Shown: in pieces, positions 8,873 through 14,464 of the stretch
How the letters are laid out: every line of letters begins with the position of its first letter
Numbering within the stretch: the stretch's first letter is position 1
Source: an uncultured Bacilli bacterium
Lineage (GTDB): Bacteria > Bacillota_I > Bacilli_A > RF39 > UBA660
Reading direction: 5' to 3'
NCBI GenBank assembly: GCA_947632255.1
Contig: CANROL010000003.1
Span: forward strand, 1-24,080
DNA: 24,080 nt
Position numbers and translations under genes: made by a program
Notes under the pieces: model-generated
What the model was told of the DNA's origin: nothing
What the model saw: the letters and a program-made list of their open reading frames with translations, nothing else
The model's database searches: none

Positions 8873-8943
8873 ATTCGGTCGCATTCGGTCGCGATTCGGT
8901 CGTTTTGCCTTTTATTCGGTCATTATTCGGTCGCGATTCGGTC
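8873..8943. repeat. Six ATTCGGTC repeats at helical spacing
   Basis: Exact copies of ATTCGGTC begin at 8873, 8883, 8894, 8914, 8925 and 8936. The steps are 10, 11, 20, 11 and 11 bases, close to one or two DNA turns. Most copies are followed by GC or GCG, and TCGCGA is formed twice. The block is much richer in G+C than its surroundings. It lies between divergent lepA and spoIIIAH, about 50 bases upstream of the predicted sigma-E promoter. It could be an array of regulator sites or a small tandem repeat. The rest of 8806-9044 is AT-rich without a gene. Confidence 0.85.
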
Positions 8944-8989
8944 GCAAAGTAATATTTTTAATACAAATATAAATAATTCATAATCAAGT

Positions 8990-9017
8990 GCATATTAAAA
9001 ATAAACTAACATATAAT
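8990..9017 (+). promoter_or_regulatory. Probable sigma-E promoter of spoIIIAH
   Basis: GCATATT (8990-8996) fits the -35 consensus KMATATT fully. CATATAAT (9010-9017) fits the -10 consensus CATACAHT at seven of eight positions. The ATA-to-ATA spacing is 16 bases, within the known sigma-E range. spoIIIAH belongs to the sigma-E regulon in B. subtilis. Confidence 0.5.
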
Positions 9018-9044
9018 TTATTAGACAAAGAAAGGAATATTAAA

Positions 9045-9539
9045 ATGATTAATAAACAAAATCTCTGGTTTATCACTCTTTTTTCACTTATTATGGTTTT
9101 ATCAATTTATTATTTAACCATGGGTGAAGATACTTTTGCTTCTTTAAACGTCAATAATAATGAAGCGGAAAAAACTGATGTTGTTATCTCGGAAAGTGAC
9201 ACTTTAGTAGCTCTAAAAGTCGCGGATGAAGAAGCTTTAGTAACTAAAATGGAAGAATTACAAGATATCTTACTTAGTTCTACGGCTACTTTAGAAGAAA
9301 AAAATAAAGCTTATGATGAATTACAAAATATTAATAAAAATGAAGCTTCTAAAGAAGCTATAACTAAAAAAATTAAAGAAGAATTTAAATTAGATTCTTA
9401 TGTTTCAATAGATGGGGATAATATTAAAGTTACTATTGCCAGCAAAAAGCATGATGCGGCTTTAGCTAATAATATAATTCGAAGTATTCAAAGTTTATAT
9501 AATGAAGAAAAATATATAACAATTAAATTTGATAATTAG
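9045..9539 (+). CDS. spoIIIAH: Stage III sporulation protein AH (SpoIIIAH)
   Basis: SpoIIIAH sits in the mother-cell engulfing membrane and binds forespore SpoIIQ across the intermembrane space, forming part of the feeding-tube channel. The 164-residue product has a membrane helix near 6-24 (INKQNLWFITLFSLIMVLSI, the family's typical opening) followed by a linker and a C-terminal alpha/beta ring-building motif similar to YscJ/FliF (LDSYVSIDGDNIKVTIASK). The start at 9045 follows AAAGAAAGGA. The frame is open back to 8988, but those codons cross the predicted promoter. In B. subtilis this gene ends the eight-gene spoIIIA operon. Here it stands alone, so the other spoIIIA genes must lie elsewhere if present. 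Confidence 0.88.
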   Translation: MINKQNLWFITLFSLIMVLSIYYLTMGEDTFASLNVNNNEAEKTDVVISESDTLVALKVADEEALVTKMEELQDILLSSTATLEEKNKAYDELQNINKNEASKEAITKKIKEEFKLDSYVSIDGDNIKVTIASKKHDAALANNIIRSIQSLYNEEKYITIKFDN

Positions 9540-9551
9540 GCACTTAATTTA

Positions 9552-9579
9552 ACCAATTTCAATTAGGTATCATAAAATA
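9552..9579 (+). promoter_or_regulatory. Probable sigma-K promoter of gerE
   Basis: The -35 AC (9552-9553, in the context AACC) is followed by 17 bases and CATAAAATA (9571-9579), a full match to the sigma-K -10 consensus CATAnnnTA. gerE is transcribed by sigma-K in B. subtilis, so the match is biologically coherent. Confidence 0.6.
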
Positions 9580-9614
9580 CACTAGATATAATAGATATGA
9601 AAGGATGATACCAT

Positions 9615-9821
9615 TTGAAAAGAAGTATTTTAACTAAAAGAGAATACGAAATATTTAGCCTACTAGTAAAAAATAAATCCACGAAAGATATAGCTAATCA
9701 CTTAAATATAAGTGAAAAAACTGTCCGCAATCACATTTCTAATGCAATGCAAAAGCTTGAAGTTAAAGGTCGTGCGGGAGCAGTCGTGGAACTACTTAAA
9801 TTAGGCGAAATAACTTTATAA
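9615..9821 (+). CDS. gerE: GerE, late mother-cell sporulation regulator (LuxR-type helix-turn-helix)
   Basis: GerE is a stand-alone LuxR-family DNA-binding domain that regulates spore-coat genes late in the mother cell. The 68-residue product (74 in B. subtilis) matches it closely along its whole length: LTKREYEIF, then TKDIANHLNISEKTVRNHIS, then NAMQKLEVKGRAGAVVELLK. The start is a TTG at 9615, preceded by AAAGGA at 9600-9605; no ATG fits. It is monocistronic, with its own sigma-K-like promoter and a terminator right after the stop. gerM follows, as it does nearby in B. subtilis. Confidence 0.95.
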   Translation: MKRSILTKREYEIFSLLVKNKSTKDIANHLNISEKTVRNHISNAMQKLEVKGRAGAVVELLKLGEITL

Positions 9822-9824
9822 ATT

Positions 9825-9854
9825 AATCTTCCCTTAAAAAGGAAGATTTTCTTT
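9825..9854 (+). terminator. Rho-independent terminator of gerE
   Basis: AATCTTCC (9825-9832) pairs perfectly with GGAAGATT (9841-9848) around an eight-base loop, followed by TTCTTT. The hairpin starts four bases after the gerE stop codon. Confidence 0.8.
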
Positions 9855-9855
9855 A

Positions 9856-9883
9856 GCATATATTTTTAATTTATTTATATAAT
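9856..9883 (+). promoter_or_regulatory. Weak candidate sigma-E promoter of gerM
   Basis: GCATATA (9856-9862) differs by one base from the sigma-E -35 consensus. TATATAAT (9876-9883) resembles its -10 with two mismatches, at the same 13-base spacing as upstream of spoIIIAH. In such AT-rich DNA this could occur by chance. Confidence 0.3.
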
Positions 9884-9898
9884 TAATTAGGTGATATC

Positions 9899-10837
9899 AT
9901 GTTAAAACAAAGTGCATTAAGAAGAATAATGGTTTCATCTATTGCTTTAATAATAGTAACCATTTTATATTTTTTCCCTGATACTTCTTTAAATTCTATT
10001 AAAAAAACAACTACTTATATTGATTTAAATAAAACTCCTATATTTTTACTTAATAAAGATGATTATGTTATTAGAACTACTTTAGCTACTAAAAATACTG
10101 ATTCTTTAAGTTTAGCTAAAGAATTAATCGAAGCTCTAACTATTGGAAGTGAAAAATCAGAATATATTCCCAAAAACTTTCAACCAATCATCCCTAAAAA
10201 TACTCGCATATTAAGTATTGATTTAAATAATAATTTATTAAAAATAAACTTTTCCAAAGAATTTTTAAATGTTACAAAAGACAATGAAGAAAAACTAATT
10301 GAAGCTCTTATTTATACTTTAACTGATATTCCGGATATCAAAGAAATTATGATTTTTATTGAAGACACTAAATTAAATGAATTACCCCAAAGTAAAATAA
10401 ATTTACCTAATACTTTAACTAGAGATTTTGGTATTAATAAAATCTATGATATAACAAGTATTAAAAACCTTACTAAAACTACAATATATTTTATTGGGAA
10501 AGAAGATGATTTAACTTATTATATTCCTGTAACTAAAATAGATAATAATGAAAATAATAAGGTTAAAATAATTATTGATGAATTAAAAAGTAGTCCTATT
10601 TATGAAACTAATTTAATGAGTTATCTAGCATCTAGTGTCGAATTATTAAATTATGAAGAATTAGAAAATCAAATATCTTTAAGTTTTAATAATGCTATCT
10701 TTGATGATTTAGAAGAAAAAAACATCTTAGAAGAAGTTAAGTATTCTATTGCTTTATCTTTAAAAGATAATTATGATATTGAAGATGTTATATTTAAAGT
10801 TGATAATGAAATAATCACAACTTTTAAAGAAAATTAA
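9899..10837 (+). CDS. gerM: GerM-like spore protein with two GerMN domains
   Basis: GerM is a sporulation protein, in B. subtilis a lipoprotein needed for stable SpoIIIAH-SpoIIQ complex and normal germination. The 312-residue product starts at ATG 9899 after AGGTGA. It has an N-terminal membrane helix near 10-27, and no lipobox cysteine is visible, so here it is anchored by a helix. Two repeats of the GerMN fold follow (about 55-150 and 190-305). They share the pattern of a helix with LIEALT or IIDEL, a hydrophobic strand ending in LLKINFSKEF or QISLSFNNAI, and a final helix ending in IKEIMIFIE or IEDVIFKVD. Proximity to spoIIIAH and gerE strongly supports the assignment. Confidence 0.85.
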   Translation: MLKQSALRRIMVSSIALIIVTILYFFPDTSLNSIKKTTTYIDLNKTPIFLLNKDDYVIRTTLATKNTDSLSLAKELIEALTIGSEKSEYIPKNFQPIIPKNTRILSIDLNNNLLKINFSKEFLNVTKDNEEKLIEALIYTLTDIPDIKEIMIFIEDTKLNELPQSKINLPNTLTRDFGINKIYDITSIKNLTKTTIYFIGKEDDLTYYIPVTKIDNNENNKVKIIIDELKSSPIYETNLMSYLASSVELLNYEELENQISLSFNNAIFDDLEEKNILEEVKYSIALSLKDNYDIEDVIFKVDNEIITTFKEN

Positions 10838-10900
10838 TTTTTTCTTTTTTTATTTTCCTTATATTTTTTAAAATATTACCCATAATATTTAATAAGGGAC

Positions 10901-10929
10901 TTGAATTATTAAGAAAAATAAGCTATAAT
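10901..10929 (+). promoter_or_regulatory. Sigma-A promoter of tRNA-Arg
   Basis: TTGAAT (10901-10906), 17 bases, then TATAAT (10924-10929). The tRNA begins at 10950, so the primary transcript carries a short 5' leader. Upstream, 10871-10890 can form an AT-only 8-bp hairpin with a CCCA loop, but no T-tract follows it, so I do not call it a terminator. Confidence 0.75.
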
Positions 10930-10949
10930 GTTAAACGTCTAGTAGTTAT

Positions 10950-11026
10950 GACTCCGTAGCTCAGCTGGATAGAGCAATCGCCTTCTAAGCGATCGGTCGA
11001 GCGTTCGAATCGCTCCGGAGTCACCA
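10950..11026 (+). tRNA. tRNA-Arg (anticodon TCT)
   Basis: A complete 77-base cloverleaf. The acceptor arm is GACTCCG paired with CGGAGTC, the D arm is GCTC/GAGC, and the anticodon stem ATCGC/GCGAT carries the loop CTTCTAA with anticodon TCT. The T arm is GAGCG/CGCTC with loop TTCGAAT, the discriminator base is A, and CCA is encoded. It reads AGA and AGG arginine codons; AGA is expected to be the main arginine codon in such an AT-rich genome. Confidence 0.97.
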
Positions 11027-11038
11027 TATTTAAATAAT

Positions 11039-11064
11039 AAAACGACTTTTTAAGAAGCCGTTTT
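11039..11064. terminator. Bidirectional terminator between tRNA-Arg and the trmD operon
   Basis: AAAACGACTTTTT pairs with AAGAAGCCGTTTT across a 26-base near-palindrome with no long loop. A and T runs flank it on both sides, so it can end the tRNA transcript on the plus strand and the converging operon on the minus strand. Confidence 0.7.
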
Positions 11065-11068
11065 TCTT

Positions 11069-11515
11069 TTATCTACCTTTACCCTTTTCAATATCTGGTA
11101 CTTTCTTTTGTTCTGCCATTAATTTATAATCAATTATTTTAATTCTTATTTCATTTTCAATAATTTTTAATTTTTTCAGTAAGTTTTCAATTTCTTTTCT
11201 TTTTAATACTTTATTATATTTATTGATGATAATAGTTCTAAGTCTTGCTACTTCATCTAAAGACATCATAAGCATTCCACCCGTGGTATCATCATCGGCT
11301 TCAATAGCTTTTAAATAAACTTCTAATATTTTTTTATATTTTTTATCAAAATTATTAATAATTAAATTCGAAATTAATTCTGGTTTAACAATATTTAAAT
11401 TATCAATATTATATTTTTCTATAACTTTCGAATTATATTTAAAACCTTCTATATCTTTTAAAGCCTCATCTATTTTTTTCCATTTCTTTTTTCTTTTAAT
11501 AACAAAACTAAACAT
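11069..11515 (-). CDS. Uncharacterised basic helical protein
   Basis: I do not recognise this 148-residue protein. The start at 11515 follows AGGTGG by four bases. The N-terminus is strongly basic (IKRKKKWKKIDEALKDI), the middle contains DDDTTGGMLMMSLDEVARL near 75-93, and the C-terminal half is probably a long helix or coiled coil (KRKEIENLLKKLKIIENEIRIKI). There is no membrane segment. It is the last gene of the trmD operon, in the slot that rplS occupies in many Firmicutes, but it does not look like ribosomal protein L19. The acidic TTGG-containing stretch looks conserved in style and could be a family signature. Function unknown. Confidence 0.7.
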   Translation of the reverse strand: MFSFVIKRKKKWKKIDEALKDIEGFKYNSKVIEKYNIDNLNIVKPELISNLIINNFDKKYKKILEVYLKAIEADDDTTGGMLMMSLDEVARLRTIIINKYNKVLKRKEIENLLKKLKIIENEIRIKIIDYKLMAEQKKVPDIEKGKGR

Positions 11516-11523
11516 ATTTCCAC

Positions 11524-12188
11524 CTACTTTAATAAATCTGGTCTTTTTTCTTTGGTAACTCTTAACTTTTCATTATGGCGATATTCATCTATTTTCGCAT
11601 GATCCCCACTTAAAAGAATATCTGGTACTTTAAGCCCCCTAAAATCCCGAGGTTTGGTATACATGGGATAATCAAGTAAACCATCTTTAAAAGAATCATT
11701 TAAATAAGAATCTTCTTTAATTACCCCCGGAATAAAACGCGATATAGTATCAAGTATAACTAAAGCAGGTAACTCTCCACCCGTTAAGACATAATCGCCA
11801 ATACTTATTTCCCCATCAACAAAATTTAAAATTCGCTCATCAAACCCTTCATAATGGCCACAGATTAAAATTAAATGCTTAGTTTTTTTAACTATTTGTT
11901 CGGCAACATCATTATTAAAAGTTATCCCTTGGGGAGTTAATAAATAAACTAAAGCATCATCATCTTTTACTGCTTCTATAGCTCTTACAACTGGTTCACA
12001 CATCAAAACCATACCCGAACCTCCTCCATAAGGTGTATCATCAACTTGCCCATTTTAAGTAAAGTATAATCTCGAATATTAACAACATGAATATCTAATA
12101 TACCTTTTTCTCTTGCTCTTTTAATAATAGATTCTTGAATATAAGCTTCAATAATATTAGGAAATAAAGTTAAAATATCAATTCTCAT
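11524..12188 (-). CDS. trmD: tRNA (guanine-N1-)-methyltransferase TrmD, carrying a one-base frameshift
   Basis: TrmD methylates G37 of tRNAs that read CNN/CGG-type codons and prevents +1 frameshifting. The N-terminal part (12003-12188) gives MRIDILTLFPNIIEAYIQES ... NIRDYT. The C-terminal part (11524 to about 12050) gives PYGGGSGMVL, LICGHYEGFDERI, SIGDYVLTGGELPAL and DFRGLKVPDILLSGDH, the SAM-binding trefoil-knot motifs. The frames meet at AAAA (12053-12056 as TTTT on the plus strand). One extra A gives LKNGQVDDTPYGGG, which fits the family. The corrected product is about 221 residues, normal for TrmD. The second frame has no start with a clear ribosome binding site. It follows rimM with an 11-base overlap. 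TrmD is generally essential, so a true null seems unlikely. Confidence 0.9.
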
Positions 12189-12669
12189 CTAATTCTTCAA
12201 CCCTTTCTACTTCTATTTCTTGGGTTTTATGATTAATATTTTTAATAAAATCATCAACATAAGGAATATAATAATATTTACTATTATCTTCAACATATAA
12301 TAAATAATTATGATTATTACTTCTTATCTCTTTTATTATACCATAATATTTCTTATTATTAACTATTTTATAATTAATTAAATCATTTATTAAAAAATTA
12401 TCTAATTTTAAATCATCTCTCTTAATATAAACATCTAAACCTTTATATTTTAAAACATCATTAATATCATTAATCCCCTTTAAAGTAATCATCTCAAAAT
12501 TTTTATGATGTCTATAAGTATTTATTACTTTTTCTTCTTTATCATCCCCTATATATATTTTAAAATTAGGATTAAATACTAAATCTTTACGTTCAAAATT
12601 ACTTATAATTCTAATTTCCCCTTTAATACCATGGGTATTAACTATTTTACCTAAATATAAATAATTCAT
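12178..12669 (-). CDS. rimM: Ribosome maturation factor RimM
   Basis: RimM assists assembly of the 30S subunit head and binds ribosomal protein S19. The 163-residue product opens with YLYLGKIVNTHGIKGEIRI, the family's N-terminal barrel signature. It continues through a linker to the C-terminal PRC-barrel-like domain (YYGIIKEIRSNNHNYLLYVE, then YYIPYVDDFIKNI). The start at 12669 follows AGGAG by six bases and shares one base with the stop of the upstream gene. Together with the trmD overlap this shows tight translational coupling. The usual upstream partners rpsP and the KH-domain gene are not here; a TrmH-family gene and an unknown gene take their place. Confidence 0.92.
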   Translation of the reverse strand: MNYLYLGKIVNTHGIKGEIRIISNFERKDLVFNPNFKIYIGDDKEEKVINTYRHHKNFEMITLKGINDINDVLKYKGLDVYIKRDDLKLDNFLINDLINYKIVNNKKYYGIIKEIRSNNHNYLLYVEDNSKYYYIPYVDDFIKNINHKTQEIEVERVEELDEN

Positions 12670-13031
12670 TATCTACTCCTAACTCTACTTAATCCTTTAT
12701 CAAATGTTAATTTATATATAATTTCATATTTTATATTAGCTTCATATACATTTTCCATTATATGTTTAACTTCATAACCCTTTAATTCTAAACCATATTT
12801 TAAAAGATTAAAGAATGTTGGTCTATTTATATTATAAAAATGTTCTAAATTAGTTAATGTATCTTTATAAATTAAAGTATAATATACTTTATTATTTACT
12901 ATATTAGTTATTATTTTTACTATTTCTAAATCACATAAAGTATCTAAAGCTCTTATTACATAACCTTGAGCTTTTAAAAAATTAATATTCATTTTCGATG
13001 TTGAAAACATTTCTCTTGTTCTTTTTTTCAT
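12669..13031 (-). CDS. Uncharacterised small protein upstream of rimM
   Basis: This 120-residue protein is not one I recognise. It starts MKKRTREMFSTSKMNINFLK and ends in a basic tail (KGLSRVRSR). The middle alternates short hydrophobic strands and helices (YVIRALDTL, KIITNIVNNKVYYTLIYKD, NRPTFFNLLKYGLELKGYEVKHI). There is no membrane helix or cysteine-rich motif. Its stop overlaps the rimM start by one base, and the TrmH-family gene ends six bases upstream, so it belongs to the RNA-modification operon. A ribosome- or RNA-related role can be inferred from context only. It is not a KH-domain protein, which often holds this position. Confidence 0.65.
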   Translation of the reverse strand: MKKRTREMFSTSKMNINFLKAQGYVIRALDTLCDLEIVKIITNIVNNKVYYTLIYKDTLTNLEHFYNINRPTFFNLLKYGLELKGYEVKHIMENVYEANIKYEIIYKLTFDKGLSRVRSR

Positions 13032-13037
13032 TAATAA

Positions 13038-13757
13038 CTACCTATCCATTTCATAAAAAATAATACTACTAGCTACACTAGCATTTAAACTCTCACAATT
13101 AGATATAGGAATATTTATCAATTCATCGCACATTTCTTCAACTTCCATATTCATACCTTTTCCTTCATTCCCAATTATTATGGCACTTAATTTATTAAAT
13201 TTAACTTCTCTTAAATTATAACCATATCTAACATTAGTACCATATACTTTATAACCTAATTTTTTTAAATTAGTAATTTCTTCTTCTAAATTGTTCTTCC
13301 GGAAATTTAATTTAAAAATTAAACCTTCCGTTGCTCTCACAACTTTTTCATTATATAAATCAACTGTCTTAGGACTCATAATAATAGTTTTAATATTAAA
13401 AGCAACAGCACTTCTAATTATAGCTCCTAAATTACCTGGATCTTGAATATCATCTAAGATACAAACATTACTTATTATTTCATTATTATCAAGTTTTTTT
13501 ACTACAGCGATTACATCAGTACTACTATTTTGTTTAGATAATTTAGCCATGACTGGTTTACTTACTAAATAAAAAGGAATACCTTCTTTTTGATAACTTA
13601 TATCCGTGGCAATAATTTCTTTAACAACATTGGCTTCTAAAGCTTCTTCTAATATATGTTTACTTTCAATTAAAAAGCAATTATTTAAATCTCGATATTT
13701 TTTATCATATAATTTAAGCCATTCTTTAACTTTAGGATTATTAAGTGATTCAATCAT
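13038..13757 (-). CDS. TrmH/SpoU-family RNA 2'-O-methyltransferase
   Basis: The 239-residue product has a short N-terminal substrate-binding region (IESLNNPKVKEWLKLYDKKY, then NCFLIESKHILEEAL) and a SPOUT catalytic domain. The domain shows the three family motifs: motif 1 DDIQDPGNLGAIIRSA (N and R catalytic region) near 102-117, motif 2 AIIIGNEGKGM near 192-202, and motif 3 IPISNCESLNASVASSI near 216-232. Such enzymes methylate ribose 2'-OH in 23S rRNA or tRNA; the exact target cannot be read from sequence. It resembles the B. subtilis YsgA branch more than RlmB. The start overlaps the stop of the upstream metalloprotein gene by one base. Confidence 0.9.
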   Translation of the reverse strand: MIESLNNPKVKEWLKLYDKKYRDLNNCFLIESKHILEEALEANVVKEIIATDISYQKEGIPFYLVSKPVMAKLSKQNSSTDVIAVVKKLDNNEIISNVCILDDIQDPGNLGAIIRSAVAFNIKTIIMSPKTVDLYNEKVVRATEGLIFKLNFRKNNLEEEITNLKKLGYKVYGTNVRYGYNLREVKFNKLSAIIIGNEGKGMNMEVEEMCDELINIPISNCESLNASVASSIIFYEMDR

Positions 13758-14383
13758 TAACCTCTAAGCTCCTTTCTTGCTTTTTTATAATTAGGATAAT
13801 AAATACTAACCATTTTCCAAAAATTAGCACTATGATCATGATGGGTAAAATGACACATTTCATGGACAATTACATATCTTAGTAATTCTAAATCATATTT
13901 TATTAATTCACTATTTAAAGTAATAGTCATATTTTTATAATTACATACACCCCATCTAGTTTTCATCTTTCTTATTTTTAAACTAAATTCTGGAGTTTTA
14001 ATTACTTCTTTTAATCTATTTACTTCCCTATTATATATTTCTAACATATTAGTAGCTACATATTTATCTAACATTTTTTTATCTTTAACATAAACATAAC
14101 CATCATTAAATATAACATTATTAACATCTTGATAAACTATTTCATAAGTATTTCCTAAATATTTAAATTCATTAATATCTTCTTTTCTTTTGATATTTTT
14201 TAAATACATCTTATATAAAGCATCTTTATTTTTAACAATTAAATTATTAATTTCTTTTAAACTAGTTCTTTTAGGAGCACTTATAACTAAATTTAAATTA
14301 TCATCAAAACGAAAATAAATATTTTTAATATTTTTTTTCATAATTAAAACATTAATACTTTCATTATTAAATTCTATTTTCAT
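13757..14383 (-). CDS. YgjP/DUF45-family zinc metalloprotein (SprT-like)
   Basis: This 208-residue protein starts at ATG 14383 with a strong AGGAGGGCTT just upstream. The N-terminal half has the beta-rich pattern of the YgjP family (IYFRFDDNLNLVISAPKRTS). The C-terminal half has IRKMKTRWGVCNYKNMTITLN and the zinc-binding VIVHEMCHFTHHDHSANFW near 166-184, that is, HExxH plus a third His. The family includes M48-like metallopeptidases and the E. coli protein YgjP, reported to act on UTP; substrate cannot be inferred. It is the first gene of the RNA-modification operon and lies downstream of a terminator. Confidence 0.9.
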   Translation of the reverse strand: MKIEFNNESINVLIMKKNIKNIYFRFDDNLNLVISAPKRTSLKEINNLIVKNKDALYKMYLKNIKRKEDINEFKYLGNTYEIVYQDVNNVIFNDGYVYVKDKKMLDKYVATNMLEIYNREVNRLKEVIKTPEFSLKIRKMKTRWGVCNYKNMTITLNSELIKYDLELLRYVIVHEMCHFTHHDHSANFWKMVSIYYPNYKKARKELRG

Positions 14384-14430
14384 AAGCCCTCCTTGATATT
14401 ATTATATAATAAATTCTTAATAAATTAAAG

Positions 14431-14456
14431 AAAAAGAGCTACTTTTGTAACTCTTT
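14431..14456 (-). terminator. Rho-independent terminator of the phase-variable gene, contains direct repeat copy 1
   Basis: On the minus strand AAAGAGTTAC pairs with GTAGCTCTTT around an AAAA loop (one G-T pair), followed by TTCTTT. The last 20 bases (14437-14456) are identical to 16309-16328, which forms a second terminator on the other side of the gene. Confidence 0.75.
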
Positions 14457-14464
14457 CATTAAGT

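Noticed and set aside
8873..8943. CRISPR array
   Set aside because: Units of 8 bases with 2-12-base gaps are far too short, and no cas genes are present.
8871..8973. Arginine-rich peptide encoded by the ATTCGGTC repeat block
   Set aside because: A frame is open across the repeats, but I found no usable start codon or ribosome binding site upstream.
8988..9044. Longer start for spoIIIAH
   Set aside because: The extra codons overlap the sigma-E-like promoter and do not match the family; the start at 9045 has a clear AAAGGA site.
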